The position numbers were made by a program, and so were the translations under genes. From Frankia casuarinae (GTDB lineage: Bacteria > Actinomycetota > Actinomycetes > Frankiales > Frankiaceae), in NCBI RefSeq assembly GCF_000013345.1, contig NC_007777.1:3968001-4032000 (forward strand): a stretch of 64,000 nucleotides of DNA. The letters are read 5' to 3'. The notes beneath the pieces are model-generated. The model saw nothing but the letters and a program-made list of their open reading frames with translations. It had not been told where the DNA came from and ran no database searches. Below are positions 28,009-37,110 of this stretch, one piece after another (positions within the stretch are counted from its first letter, which is position 1; every line of letters begins with the position of its first letter).

Positions 28009-28751
28009 CGCTGGGCTCCGAATCTCGTGTCCGACAGGTCCGCTCGACCGAGCAGGTTGGCCAGGGCCTCGGTCGCCCATGGTTCGTCGGTGCGCAGCCG
28101 CTCACCGCCTTCCGCCGCGAGGTACCGGTGCAGGACGGGCAGGTGCTCGCCGGGCAGCTGGGAGGGGTAGTACAGCACCCCGCGCTCGATGGCCCGCCGG
28201 TACGGACCGGCCGCCACGAGGGTCCCGGCCCGCGTCGGCGCCGGGCCGGTCGCCGCGGCGTAGGGCAGGTCGGCGTACCAGACCACCGAGGGTTCCGGGA
28301 CGAGGCAGGGGGCCACCGCGTCCACCGCCCGGCGGACCACCTCGTGATCGACATGGCCGCCGACGGCCATCGGGGCCAGCAGGAACCGCGGCCGCACGGC
28401 GGCCGCCAGCGCGGCCAGCCCGTCGGCCACCCGGCGGACCAGCCCGGGGTCGGCGGCAGCACCCATCTCCGTGTCGTCCGTGTACCCGCGCAGGCTGGCG
28501 TCCGGTAGCCGCAACGACACCAGGGCGGCGCCGGCATGCCGGTCGGCCCACGCCGCGTCCTCGGCCGTACGCAGCGCGGTGACCGAGGCGGCGTCCCCGT
28601 GCGCCGCCGACCCCGGCGCATAGCGGCTGCGCCCGAAGACGGTCACCGCGTGCAGGTCGTGTCCCGCGCCGGCCAGCGTGGCGACGGTCGCACCGACGGA
28701 CCAGGCGAGGTCGTCCGGGTGCGGGGACACCAGCAGCACCGTCGACCCCAT
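28005..28751 (-). CDS. PIG-L family N-acetylglucosaminyl deacetylase
   Basis: A 248-residue zinc deacetylase: SPHPDDLAWS near residue 9 and GGHVDHE near residue 125 give the His/Asp/His zinc site. BtrD/NeoD-type members remove the acetyl group from N-acetylparomamine after GlcNAc transfer. It is coupled to the kinase gene upstream (TGATG) and the radical SAM gene downstream. Confidence 0.88.
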   Translation of the reverse strand: MGSTVLLVSPHPDDLAWSVGATVATLAGAGHDLHAVTVFGRSRYAPGSAAHGDAASVTALRTAEDAAWADRHAGAALVSLRLPDASLRGYTDDTEMGAAADPGLVRRVADGLAALAAAVRPRFLLAPMAVGGHVDHEVVRRAVDAVAPCLVPEPSVVWYADLPYAAATGPAPTRAGTLVAAGPYRRAIERGVLYYPSQLPGEHLPVLHRYLAAEGGERLRTDEPWATEALANLLGRADLSDTRFGAQR

Positions 28752-29557
28752 CAGATGAACTCGTCCAGGAGCCGGTAGTAGTGCTCGCGCACGGGATCGG
28801 GCTGTCGGCCGCAGCGGGCCAGCAACCGGGCCGCGTGGCCCGGACCGTAGCCCCAGCGGGTGCATTCCTCGCCGATGTTGCGCACCGCCACGGCCAGGTC
28901 CAGCCACACGTCGGCGACACCGCAGCGGCCGACGTCGAGCAGCGCGGTCGGGGCCAGGGTGTCCGGGTCGAGCAGCACGTTGTCCAGGCAGAGATCGCCG
29001 TGACAGACCACGAGCTGCTCCTGCTCCGGTGCCGGGGTGGCGTCGAGTTCCCGCTGCAGGTCCTGCGCACTCCAGCCGCGGTGGCGTGGTTCCAGGTCGG
29101 CCAGGTCGACGGTGCCCGTCCGCACGGCGTGCCGGGCGGCCGGGAGGGTGATCCGCAGGGTGCGGTCGAAGGGACACCGGGCGGCGGGCAGGCCGTGCAA
29201 GGCGAGGACGAGTTCGGCCACCGCGTCGATCACCCGGTCGAGCCGGTCCGCCGGCCAGGGTCCCGCCGCGGGGACCCCGGGCACCTCCCGGGTGACCAGC
29301 CACATGTGCGTCTCGTCGGCGCCGACGTCGACCACCTCGGGAACCGGAATCCCCTGCCGGGCCAGCCACGAGAGCCGCTCGGCCTCGGCCTCGGCCTGAA
29401 AGCGATGGTCCTCGCGCCCGCGTCGCGGCGCCGACTTCAGGTAGTGCCCGTCGAGCCGGTACACCCGGGTGCCGTAGGAGCGGGTCACGACGTGTGCCCA
29501 GGCCCGGTCCGGGCCGGGTCCCGGTGCCGCGACGGGTCGGGACGGAGCCTCAACCAC
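28751..29557 (-). CDS. Aminoglycoside 3'-phosphotransferase-like kinase
   Basis: A 268-residue APH. Residues about 25-60 form the nucleotide-binding lobe (RSYGTRVYRLDGHYLK). VCHGDLCLDNVLLDPDTL is the catalytic loop with its Asp and Asn, and LLDVGRCGVADVWLDLA has the metal-binding Asp. HGDLCLDN and DVGRCG closely follow the APH(3') pattern. It may protect the producer or phosphorylate an intermediate. The GTG at 29557 overlaps the aminotransferase stop and gives the family's usual length. Confidence 0.85.
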   Translation of the reverse strand: MVEAPSRPVAAPGPGPDRAWAHVVTRSYGTRVYRLDGHYLKSAPRRGREDHRFQAEAEAERLSWLARQGIPVPEVVDVGADETHMWLVTREVPGVPAAGPWPADRLDRVIDAVAELVLALHGLPAARCPFDRTLRITLPAARHAVRTGTVDLADLEPRHRGWSAQDLQRELDATPAPEQEQLVVCHGDLCLDNVLLDPDTLAPTALLDVGRCGVADVWLDLAVAVRNIGEECTRWGYGPGHAARLLARCGRQPDPVREHYYRLLDEFI

Positions 29558-30884
29558 AGGACGGATCCAGCCGGCGGGCCAGGGCCGGGTCCCGCTCCAC
29601 CACCGCCTGCACGGTCTGTTCGATGCGCTGCCGGACCACCTCGTCGTCGAGCTCACCGCCGAACGCCTCGGCGCGGAACTGGGCCAGGCGTTCCGGCGAC
29701 AGCGCGTCCGCCTCGAAGGTGTGCCGTTCGGCGACCTCGCGGGCGCCCTTCTCGAAGGCGGCCAGGGCATGATCCACGTCGGCGTCGGTGAAGGCGGTGG
29801 TGACCATGTGGGTCCCGCTGTCCTCGAAGTAGGCGCCGTGGTCGAAGGCGGCCCGGTAGACGTCCCACGAGATCTGCTCGGAGGGCATCACGACGTCGAA
29901 CATCATCGGCGGGCCGGCGACCACGGCCGGGATACCGACCGCGGCGAGGACGTCGCGCATCCCGTCGCGCAGGACCCCGCCCAGCCGTTCGGCGTTGGCA
30001 TGGGCCTGCGTGCCGTCGATCTCGTCCAGCACCGCCAGGGCGGCGGCCATCGGCGGTACCTCACGGGTGTACGTGCCCGCGACCCCGGCGGTGTCGTAGG
30101 CGTCGATCACGTCCCGCCGGCCCACCACCGACGAGATCGAGTGCCCGTTGCCCAGGCCCTTGCTCATGGTGATGAGATCCGCCGGGACGTTCCCGGTCCC
30201 GTTCAGCCCCCGCACCCCCCACCGGAAGGCGGTGATCACCTCGTCGATGATGAACAGGACGCCCTTGCTGGCACACAGCCGCGACAGGCCGCGGTAGTAC
30301 TCCTCGTCGAACCAGGCCGGCTCCGGTGTGACGATCACCGCGGCCACGTCGTCGCCGAACGCGTCCAGCATCCGGGCCAGGGCGTGCCTGCTGTAGCCGA
30401 AGCAGCCGATCCGGTTGCCCGCGTCATAGCCGATGCGCAGGTAGGACAGGTGCCAGTCGTGCCAGCCGTGATAGCCGGAGGTGAGGATGACGTCGCGTCC
30501 GGACGCGGCCCGCGCCAGGCGGATGGCCGCCGTGGTCGCCTCCGACCCGGTCTTGCTGAACACGGCCTTCTCCCCGGCCGGGTAGCGCTCGCACAGTCGC
30601 TCGGCCAGCTCGATGCGGGGCAGCGAGAGGGTGCTCGCGAAGACGGTGCCGTGCTCGGCGATGCAACGGGTGATCGACTCCACCACCCGCGGATGGCGGT
30701 TGCCCAGCAGGAGGGCACCGCTGGCGGCCGTGACGTCGAGGATCCGCCGACCTTCGACGTCCTCCATCCAGGAACCTTGGGCCGAGACGAAGACCGAGGG
30801 AAACCGGGTGCCGATGTCGTAGTCCTCCGCGGCGGTGCACCGCCGGGCCCGCTGGATCGTCTCCTGGTTGGTCAGCGCAGTCAC
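29550..30884 (-). CDS. Class III PLP aminotransferase (6'-aminotransferase-like)
   Basis: A 444-residue glutamate-1-semialdehyde-mutase-like aminotransferase. GSEATTAAIRLARA, YHGWHDW, FIIDEVITAFRWG (PLP Asp) and ITMSKGLGNGHSIS (PLP Lys) are present. NeoN/BtrB-type enzymes of this class aminate the 6'-aldehyde made by a GMC oxidase. The GTG at 30884 overlaps the upstream stop by four bases and removes an artefactual 85-residue extension. Confidence 0.87.
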   Translation of the reverse strand: MTALTNQETIQRARRCTAAEDYDIGTRFPSVFVSAQGSWMEDVEGRRILDVTAASGALLLGNRHPRVVESITRCIAEHGTVFASTLSLPRIELAERLCERYPAGEKAVFSKTGSEATTAAIRLARAASGRDVILTSGYHGWHDWHLSYLRIGYDAGNRIGCFGYSRHALARMLDAFGDDVAAVIVTPEPAWFDEEYYRGLSRLCASKGVLFIIDEVITAFRWGVRGLNGTGNVPADLITMSKGLGNGHSISSVVGRRDVIDAYDTAGVAGTYTREVPPMAAALAVLDEIDGTQAHANAERLGGVLRDGMRDVLAAVGIPAVVAGPPMMFDVVMPSEQISWDVYRAAFDHGAYFEDSGTHMVTTAFTDADVDHALAAFEKGAREVAERHTFEADALSPERLAQFRAEAFGGELDDEVVRQRIEQTVQAVVERDPALARRLDPSCG

Positions 30885-32737
30885 CCGAGAACCTCCATGT
30901 TCGTTGTCAGCGCCGTTTCCAGTTCGGTGAGCACGGTGGCCGCCACCGCGGCGCCGACCGGATCGGCCAAGGTCGTGCTGATGGTGAAAGCACAGGGGGA
31001 ACCGGTCCCGGCGTTCTGACGCCCACCGTGCGCGACACCCGTGTGGAGGGTGACGGCCGCGGCGATGACGTCCCCGGTGAAGGTGCAGGAGTCCGCCGGT
31101 AGCCGGGCCGGGTCCAGGCGCTGCATGCTGTGGAAGCACCCGTCGGGATGCACGCGCACGGTCTGCCGGTCGACCGCCACCGGCACCGCCGGGACCTCGA
31201 GCTCGCCGTGCGGGCCGAACAGGTCACCGCTGTGCTGGACCAGCCGTTCCAGGGCCTGCTCGGTGGTCGCCGCGGCTCCCCGGCGGCGCGCGTGCGCCCC
31301 CTCCAGGAGATAGCCGGTCCACTGGGCCATCGCCTGGGTGACCACACAGGCCCAGTACAGCTCGGCCGGGCTGAGCCGGTCCGAACCGATGGCGAAGTTG
31401 AACTGGTCGTACAGCGCCAGTTCGGTGGTGGGGGTGATCAGTCCGGTGCGCAGGCAGCGCTCGAAGTCGGGGGAGCCGGGGATCGGGTAGAAGGGGTTGG
31501 TCCAGAAACGCACCCCGGCGAGCATGAGGTTGACCGAGTCGCGGGCGAGCTCGCTGCACTCCTGGCCGAGCAGGCCGACGATCAGCGAGGCGCCGACGTC
31601 CACCCCCTGTTCCCGGAACAGGGCCGCACCGTCGTTGACCTTCTGCAGCGAGGTGAAACCCTTGCGGATGCGGCGCAGGCGGACGGGGTCGGTGGTCTCC
31701 AGGCCCAGGAACAGGCTGCGGAACCCGGCCGACACCATGTCGTCCACCAGGGAGCCGTCCAGGTCGACCACGGTCATCCCGTTGGGCAGGTGCAGTTCGA
31801 CGTCCAGCCCACGGCGGGTGATCTCGCGGCAGATCTCGCGCACCCTGGGCACGTCGAAGGTGAAGTTGTCGTCCTCGACGAAGAACCGGCGGATGCCGTG
31901 GTCGGTCACGTAGTGCTCGATCTCGTCGGCGACGTTGTGCGGGCTGCGGGCCCGGAACTTCCTGCCCACGGTGGCGTGCACCGTGCAGAAGGAGCACGAG
32001 AAGGGGCAGCCGCGACTGGTGATCAGCGTCGCGGTGGAGTCGTAGCTGCTCATCTCGAGCAGGTTGACCGCCGGCAGGGGCAGGCCGTCCAGATCGGTGA
32101 GGAACTCGGTACGCGGCTGCACGTGGACGCCAGGGCCGCCCGGCGGACACCCGCACAGGCCGGTGCCGCAGCGATAGGCCACGCCGGCCAGCCCGGTCAG
32201 GGGCGCTCCGTCCAGCAGGGCCTGCACGATCTCGACCACGTTCGACTCGGCCTCGCCCAGCACCAGCGCGTCGAAGGCGGGCTCGGTCATGGCGTGCTGG
32301 AAGGCGACCGTGGGGTGCTGACCGCCGAGCACGACCCGGGCGTGCGGCAGGATCCGCCTGGCGAGCCGACCGAGTTCGTAGGCCGGCTCGTAGTACGGGG
32401 TGAACATGCAGGACACGCCGACCAGGTCGTAGCCGCGGCGTAGCTGCTGCTCCAGCCGGTCCCAGCGCGCGCCCCAGTGGACCAGGTGCCCCCAGCGCGG
32501 ATGTGCGGCGACCTTGGCACGGTCGGCCGCCGTGTAGTCGGCCGGGTCGACCACGTGGTTGTCCTCGGTGTTGGCCAGCGCGTCGAAGATGTCGACCTGC
32601 ATGCCCGCCGCACGCAGGCGGGACGCCAGGTAGGCCAGGCCGATCGGCATGTGTCGACCGATCTCGATCATGCAGGCCCGGATCGGCGGTTTGATCAGAA
32701 GTATCCGAGGGGCCCCCTCGGCGGGCGTCCAGGTCAT
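30881..32737 (-). CDS. B12-binding-type radical SAM protein
   Basis: A 618-residue protein. Residues 1-170 form a cobalamin-binding-like Rossmann domain (ILLIKPPIR, RHMPIGLAYLASRLR, VLGGQHPTVAF). The radical SAM core has CPFSCSFC at residues 244-251, and the last ~200 residues are unassigned. Class B members such as GenK and ForK methylate unactivated sugar carbons, so C-methylation is the leading guess, but anaerobic cyclase-type roles are possible. The ATG follows the DAO gene stop by two bases. Confidence 0.83.
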   Translation of the reverse strand: MTWTPAEGAPRILLIKPPIRACMIEIGRHMPIGLAYLASRLRAAGMQVDIFDALANTEDNHVVDPADYTAADRAKVAAHPRWGHLVHWGARWDRLEQQLRRGYDLVGVSCMFTPYYEPAYELGRLARRILPHARVVLGGQHPTVAFQHAMTEPAFDALVLGEAESNVVEIVQALLDGAPLTGLAGVAYRCGTGLCGCPPGGPGVHVQPRTEFLTDLDGLPLPAVNLLEMSSYDSTATLITSRGCPFSCSFCTVHATVGRKFRARSPHNVADEIEHYVTDHGIRRFFVEDDNFTFDVPRVREICREITRRGLDVELHLPNGMTVVDLDGSLVDDMVSAGFRSLFLGLETTDPVRLRRIRKGFTSLQKVNDGAALFREQGVDVGASLIVGLLGQECSELARDSVNLMLAGVRFWTNPFYPIPGSPDFERCLRTGLITPTTELALYDQFNFAIGSDRLSPAELYWACVVTQAMAQWTGYLLEGAHARRRGAAATTEQALERLVQHSGDLFGPHGELEVPAVPVAVDRQTVRVHPDGCFHSMQRLDPARLPADSCTFTGDVIAAAVTLHTGVAHGGRQNAGTGSPCAFTISTTLADPVGAAVAATVLTELETALTTNMEVLG

Positions 32738-32739
32738 GG

Positions 32740-34206
32740 TTACCGATCCTCGGCGGGCGTCGCGGCGTTCTCATGGGCCGCGTAGTACGACAGCAACAGT
32801 TCGTGGATGTCCTCGTCGGCGAAGAAGAGCATCTCCGGGGGCGGCACGAACGCCGAGTCGATGCGGTCCAGCATGGTGGTGAAGGCGGAGCGGAAATGCT
32901 CCTCGATCATCGGAGGCCAGTCCTCCATGATCTTCCAGTCGTGCTCGTAGGCGGTCCCCATGGTGTGCAGGACGGCGGTCGCCAGGCACTCGTCCCGGGT
33001 CATCGCCTGGATCGGTGGCCGGATCGGGGTGAAGACGGACAGGTCCATCCCCACGGCGCCCGGGCCGTCGAGGATCAGGTCCGCCATGTGGGTGGCCAGT
33101 AGCGGTGACTGGTGCAGCCCGTCCCGGTAGGTCCCCGTCATGAGCCACAGCCCGGCCAGACCGGTCGAACCGAGCAGCGGGAAACCGTCGAGCGGGATGG
33201 GCCGGTTGCCGATCAGGGTGCGCTCGACCCAGCCGGCGTTCAGGTCGGCGCGCAACTGCCGGGTGCCACCGAGGAGCAGGTTGAGCTCGCCGATGGCGGC
33301 GGAGGTGCCGGGGTGCCGTTCGACCTCGTTGGTGGCCCCCAGGTAGATCAGGCCGTCGCCGCGCGGGACCACGTGCAGACCGCAGGCGAAGGCCCGGTTG
33401 GGCGTGCGGATCACCCCGGTGGGGATCGCCCCGGTGACGGTGCGGACCATCAGGGCGACCCCCCGTCCGGCGACCACCGGCGGGATCAGGGCGCGGACGT
33501 CCGGCGGCAGGCAGTCCAGCAGCCCGGTGGTGTGTGCCCCGGCGGCGAGCACCACCTGTCCGGCCGCCACGCTCCGCCCGGAGGCGAGCCTGACTCCGGT
33601 GGCCCGGCCGGCGGAGACGACCACCTCGGTGACGAGGTCGTCGATCAGCGTGCCGCCGCGGCGCCGGATCGCCGTCTCCAGAGCGGTCAGCAGGGCCGGG
33701 CTGTCGACGGCGTGCTCGCCGGGGATGTGCATCGCCCGCAGGGGACGGGAGGTGGGGACCGGATCGAGCCAGTCGAGCGAGGCCGGATCCACCTCCTCGT
33801 AGGGCTCCTTGTACTCCTCCAGCGCGGTCCGGATCGCCTCGTACCCGCCGGTGTCGATGTCGTGGACACCGATCGTGTTCAGGATGACGGTGGTGCCGTG
33901 CGCGGTCCGGATCGCGGTCTCGTCGGACTCCTCCAGCAGGGCCTGTTCCCAGTCCGTCCACAGGGCTGTGGCGCGGAAGTCCATCTCCAGCTTGAGCCGG
34001 CCGACCTCACTGCGCAGGAGCTGCGGGGTGACCTCCCCGAAGCACCCGTTCATGGCGCCGGCAGCCGCCGACGCGGCCCACGGCCGTGCGGACTCGCCGA
34101 CCACCGCGACCCTGAGGCTCCGACGGGCGAGCACCAGTCCCAGTGACATGCCGACCGAACCGTTACCGACGACGACGACATCACACGTAGCCGACGGATC
34201 GCCCAT
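32740..34206 (-). CDS. FAD-dependent oxidoreductase, D-amino acid/glycine oxidase (DAO) family
   Basis: A 488-residue DAO-fold flavoprotein: VVVVGNGSVGMSLGLVLARR near residue 10 is the FAD turn and VVLAAGAHTTGLL the second FAD contact. GNRPIPLDGFPLLGSTG...GLWLMTGTYRDGLHQSPL is the usual C-terminal DAO segment. It is the first gene of the large leftward operon. Glycine-oxidase-like proteins occur in fortimicin-type clusters, but its substrate is unknown. Confidence 0.82.
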   Translation of the reverse strand: MGDPSATCDVVVVGNGSVGMSLGLVLARRSLRVAVVGESARPWAASAAAGAMNGCFGEVTPQLLRSEVGRLKLEMDFRATALWTDWEQALLEESDETAIRTAHGTTVILNTIGVHDIDTGGYEAIRTALEEYKEPYEEVDPASLDWLDPVPTSRPLRAMHIPGEHAVDSPALLTALETAIRRRGGTLIDDLVTEVVVSAGRATGVRLASGRSVAAGQVVLAAGAHTTGLLDCLPPDVRALIPPVVAGRGVALMVRTVTGAIPTGVIRTPNRAFACGLHVVPRGDGLIYLGATNEVERHPGTSAAIGELNLLLGGTRQLRADLNAGWVERTLIGNRPIPLDGFPLLGSTGLAGLWLMTGTYRDGLHQSPLLATHMADLILDGPGAVGMDLSVFTPIRPPIQAMTRDECLATAVLHTMGTAYEHDWKIMEDWPPMIEEHFRSAFTTMLDRIDSAFVPPPEMLFFADEDIHELLLSYYAAHENAATPAEDR

Positions 34207-34327
34207 GACTTCTGCTCCTCTCGCGCAACACTTCTCACCAGTCCGTACCGGTCGGGTCCCGGCGGGGGATCATGTGGGCCGCGGCTATGCTGACCGGTGG
34301 CGACCGGGAGCCGGCGTAGGGAGAACA
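34207..34327. promoter_or_regulatory. Divergent promoter region between main operon and resistance gene
   Basis: 121 bp separating the leftward 11-gene operon from the rightward rRNA methyltransferase gene. Both must initiate here or in overlapping sequence. AGGGAGAACA is the ribosome site for the GTG at 34328. No operator repeat is obvious. Confidence 0.5.
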
Positions 34328-35182
34328 GTGGCGGTCCGTGACGGTGGCGGTTCGGCCCCTGTGGGCTCGCAGGAGCAGGCAGTGGACCGGGTGCGGGAGA
34401 CCGTGGCCCGCAGCCGCAGGTACGGGGCGGTGGCCCCCGAGACGGTGCGTCGTCTCGCCGAGCGTGCCCTGGTCGCCTCCCGGGGGGACGAGCCGGAGGC
34501 GGTGAAGCGCACCAAGCGGTCGCTGCACGAGATCTACGGCGCCTACCTGCCGGAGCGGGCCCCCGGCTACCCGGGGCTGCTGCGCGACATCGGTGCGGCG
34601 GTCGGGGGCGGGGATCCGGACGCCGTCGCGGCGGCCGTGTCCCGGGCGATGCGGGTGCACGCCTCCACCCGTGAGCGGCTTCCGTACCTGCGGGAGTTCT
34701 ACGCCGCGGTGTTCGGCGCCGTTCCCACGCCGGCCGTGGTGCAGGATCTGGCCTGCGGTCTGAACCCGCTGGCCTTCGGATCGATGGGCCTGCCCGCGCA
34801 GACCACCTACCTGGCCTCGGACATCGACTCCCAGCAGATGGAGTTCCTGGACCGGGCGCTGGACCTGCTGGAGGTCGAGCACCGGGTCGAGGTGGTCGAC
34901 CTCGTGTCGGGTGCCGTGCCCGCGCAGCACGCCGACGTGACGCTGGTGCTGAAGACGTTGCCCCTGCTGGAGCGCCAGCGCGCCGGCGCCGGCTGGGAAC
35001 TCGTCGACGCGCTGAGGTCGCCGTTCGTGGTGGTGAGCTTTCCGACCAGATCGCTGGGGCAGCGTTCGAAGGGCATGTTCCAGACGTACTCGGCCGCCTT
35101 CGAGGCGCAGGCGGCCGAGCGGGGCTGGACCTTCGACCAGGCCGAGATCGCCAACGAGCTCATCTACATCGTGCGCAGGTGA
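34328..35182 (+). CDS. 16S rRNA (guanine-1405-N7) methyltransferase, Arm/Sgm family
   Basis: A 284-residue protein that fits the producer methyltransferases Sgm, GrmA and FmrO throughout: KRTKRSLHEIYGAYLP, HASTRERLPYLREFY, DLACGLNPLA (AdoMet site near residue 140), YLASDID, LKTLPLLERQR and SLGQRSKGMFQ. Such enzymes methylate G1405 in 16S helix 44 and give high resistance to 4,6-disubstituted deoxystreptamines and fortimicin-like drugs. It is therefore the likely self-resistance gene and the best evidence that the cluster makes an aminoglycoside. The GTG at 34328 has AGGGAG upstream. Confidence 0.93.
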   Translation: MAVRDGGGSAPVGSQEQAVDRVRETVARSRRYGAVAPETVRRLAERALVASRGDEPEAVKRTKRSLHEIYGAYLPERAPGYPGLLRDIGAAVGGGDPDAVAAAVSRAMRVHASTRERLPYLREFYAAVFGAVPTPAVVQDLACGLNPLAFGSMGLPAQTTYLASDIDSQQMEFLDRALDLLEVEHRVEVVDLVSGAVPAQHADVTLVLKTLPLLERQRAGAGWELVDALRSPFVVVSFPTRSLGQRSKGMFQTYSAAFEAQAAERGWTFDQAEIANELIYIVRR

Positions 35183-35184
35183 CC

Positions 35185-35203
35185 GGCCGGGGATTTCCCG
35201 GCC
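35185..35203 (+). terminator. Hairpin after the rRNA methyltransferase gene
   Basis: GGCCGGG-GATTT-CCCGGCC, a 7-bp perfect stem three bases after the stop and between convergent genes. No U-tract follows, so it may be a Rho-assisted or weak terminator. Confidence 0.45.
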
Positions 35204-35292
35204 CGCGGCCGGATCGACCCGGCAGGCATCGGCCCGGCAGACACGGCCCCCGGGCGGTCTCCCGGTACTCGGAACAGGTCCACCGACCATGG

Positions 35293-36093
35293 TCACCGGT
35301 CCTCCGGGCGACGCAGCACCATGAGGACGTCCCGCGGACCCGGGCGGGTGGGGGCGCCGCGGCGGGCGGACCACCGGGCGGCGAGCTGCCCGGGGTCGAC
35401 CGTGCGCAGGAGGCTCGGGTCGAAGGCGGGAAGATCCAGGCGGTAGTCCAGCTCGTGCGTGGCACTCACCTGCACCCAGTCCAGACCGGACCCGAGCGCG
35501 GCCTGCACGTAGTCCTCGAAGAACATCCGGTTGACGGTGTCGCTGTCGAACACGTGCCAGACCAGGAGATCGATGAGGTCGGCAGGCAGTGCACTGGCCA
35601 GCAACGCCCGCAGCTCGTCCCGGGAGTAGGCGAGATGGGCCCAGGGCGGTAACAGGGTGTCGCGCCAGAAGAGCAGGTCCTGCTCCCGGTAGCGCACGTA
35701 CTCGAGCTGGTGCCCGTCCACCGCACTCCAGATCGGGCCGAAGTGCGCGTACAGCAGGCCCCCGGGACGCAGGACCCGGTGGACCTCGGCGAGCACGGCG
35801 GGTACGTCCACGAACTGGAAGGCGTTGCTGGAGAACACGGCGTCCGCGCCGCCGTCGGGTACCGGCATCTGCTCGGCCGGCACGGGCAGGACACGGTACC
35901 GGTCCCGGGCGTCCCCCCGGGCCGGGCGACGGGGGTCGACGGCGACCCAGGAAGCCACGTCGCAGGCCCGTGCGTGGTGGGGGGGAAGAGACCCACCGAT
36001 CTCGACCACGTCCGCTCCGGCCAGTGGTACCCGGGCGGCGAAGTCGGCGAACACCGCCTCCTCGTCCAGGGCGAGCCCCCCGATGACGCTCAT
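35293..36093 (-). CDS. Class I AdoMet-dependent methyltransferase
   Basis: A 266-residue methyltransferase: VVEIGGSLPPHHA (motif I, unusual in lacking GxGxG), VFSSNAFQFVDVP (motif II/post) and EVHRVLRPGGLLYAHFG (motif III). It overlaps the Gfo/Idh gene (ATGA) and ends the short leftward operon 38863-35293. Small-molecule N- or O-methylation is likely; the target is unknown. Confidence 0.78.
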   Translation of the reverse strand: MSVIGGLALDEEAVFADFAARVPLAGADVVEIGGSLPPHHARACDVASWVAVDPRRPARGDARDRYRVLPVPAEQMPVPDGGADAVFSSNAFQFVDVPAVLAEVHRVLRPGGLLYAHFGPIWSAVDGHQLEYVRYREQDLLFWRDTLLPPWAHLAYSRDELRALLASALPADLIDLLVWHVFDSDTVNRMFFEDYVQAALGSGLDWVQVSATHELDYRLDLPAFDPSLLRTVDPGQLAARWSARRGAPTRPGPRDVLMVLRRPEDR

Positions 36094-37109
36094 CGGGCTC
36101 CCGGTGCGGTGAGCGTCGCGTGCTCCAGGGCCACCGGGCGGCGGCGGAGACGGGACTGGGTCACCGCCTCCGCGATGCGCAGCGCGGCGAGGGCGTCGTC
36201 GAGCGTGCAGGGACTGGGACCGCCGGTGCTCACCATGGTCACGAACGCCTCCATCTCGGCCCGGTACGCCGTGGCGAACCGGTCCATGAAGGACGACCAG
36301 GGCTGCGCGGCGGGTACCGGCCCGTCGGGTTCGACCGAACGCAGCGGCACCCGGGCGTCGAGGCCCACCGAGATGCTGGCGGAGGTTCCGGCCAGATCCA
36401 TCCGCACGTCGTAGCCGTGCCCGTTGTAACGGGACGCCTGCAGGGTGGCCAGGGAACAGTCGTCGAGGGTCAGCAGCACCACGGTCTCGTCCACGTCGCC
36501 GACGTCACCGAAGTACTCGGCGCCGCGCCGGGCACCTGCGGCGAACGCCTCGACCACCTCGCGTCCGCTCACCCAGCGCAGGGCGTCGAAGTCGTGGATC
36601 TGGCAGTCACGATGGATGCCGCCGGACACCGCCACGTAGTCGAACGGCGGCGGCTGAGGATCCGCGGTGACCATGTGCACGCGCCGCAGCTGACCCAGGG
36701 CACCGGATCTCAGGGCCTCCCGCCCGTTGCCGAACCCGGTGTCGAACCGGCGCTGGAAGCCCACCTGCACCGGGATCCCCGAAAGCCTGACCTCGGTGGC
36801 CACGCGTTCACCGACGCTTAGCTCCCGGAAGACCGGCTTCTCGCAGAAGGTCGGAATGCCCAGGGCGCAACACCGCAGGACGATGTCGGCGTGGGTGTCG
36901 GTGGGAGAGGCGATCGCCACCGCGTCCGGGCGGAGGGCGATCAGCGCCTCGAGATCCGCCGCGACCCGGGCCCCGGCCGCGCTCGCCCCGCGGGCGGCCT
37001 GCTCCTGGTCGACGTCGGTGATGACCAGTTCGTCCACCCGGGGGTCGTCGGCCAGCGTGCGGGCGTGCACGGCGCCGATTCGGCCGGCCCCGACGAGTCC
37101 GATCCGCAT
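36090..37109 (-). CDS. Gfo/Idh/MocA oxidoreductase, inositol 2-dehydrogenase-like
   Basis: A 339-residue enzyme: GLVGAGRIGAVHARTL is the NAD(P) turn, CEKPV the catalytic Lys motif, and GGIHRDCQIHDFDALRW a metal-free catalytic His region typical of inositol dehydrogenases. It would oxidise myo-inositol to scyllo-inosose, feeding the DegT aminotransferase. This matters because no DOI synthase is present. It starts two bases downstream of the AhpD-like gene. Confidence 0.85.
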   Translation of the reverse strand: MRIGLVGAGRIGAVHARTLADDPRVDELVITDVDQEQAARGASAAGARVAADLEALIALRPDAVAIASPTDTHADIVLRCCALGIPTFCEKPVFRELSVGERVATEVRLSGIPVQVGFQRRFDTGFGNGREALRSGALGQLRRVHMVTADPQPPPFDYVAVSGGIHRDCQIHDFDALRWVSGREVVEAFAAGARRGAEYFGDVGDVDETVVLLTLDDCSLATLQASRYNGHGYDVRMDLAGTSASISVGLDARVPLRSVEPDGPVPAAQPWSSFMDRFATAYRAEMEAFVTMVSTGGPSPCTLDDALAALRIAEAVTQSRLRRRPVALEHATLTAPGAR

Positions 37110-37110
37110 G

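Noticed and set aside
30881-32737. B12 radical SAM protein as an anaerobic Mg-protoporphyrin cyclase
   Set aside because: Neighbouring genes are all aminoglycoside-like and no tetrapyrrole genes are present, although sequence alone does not fix the reaction.
35185-35292. A possible small RNA between the convergent methyltransferase genes
   Set aside because: Only one short hairpin is visible and no promoter or conserved structure can be argued.
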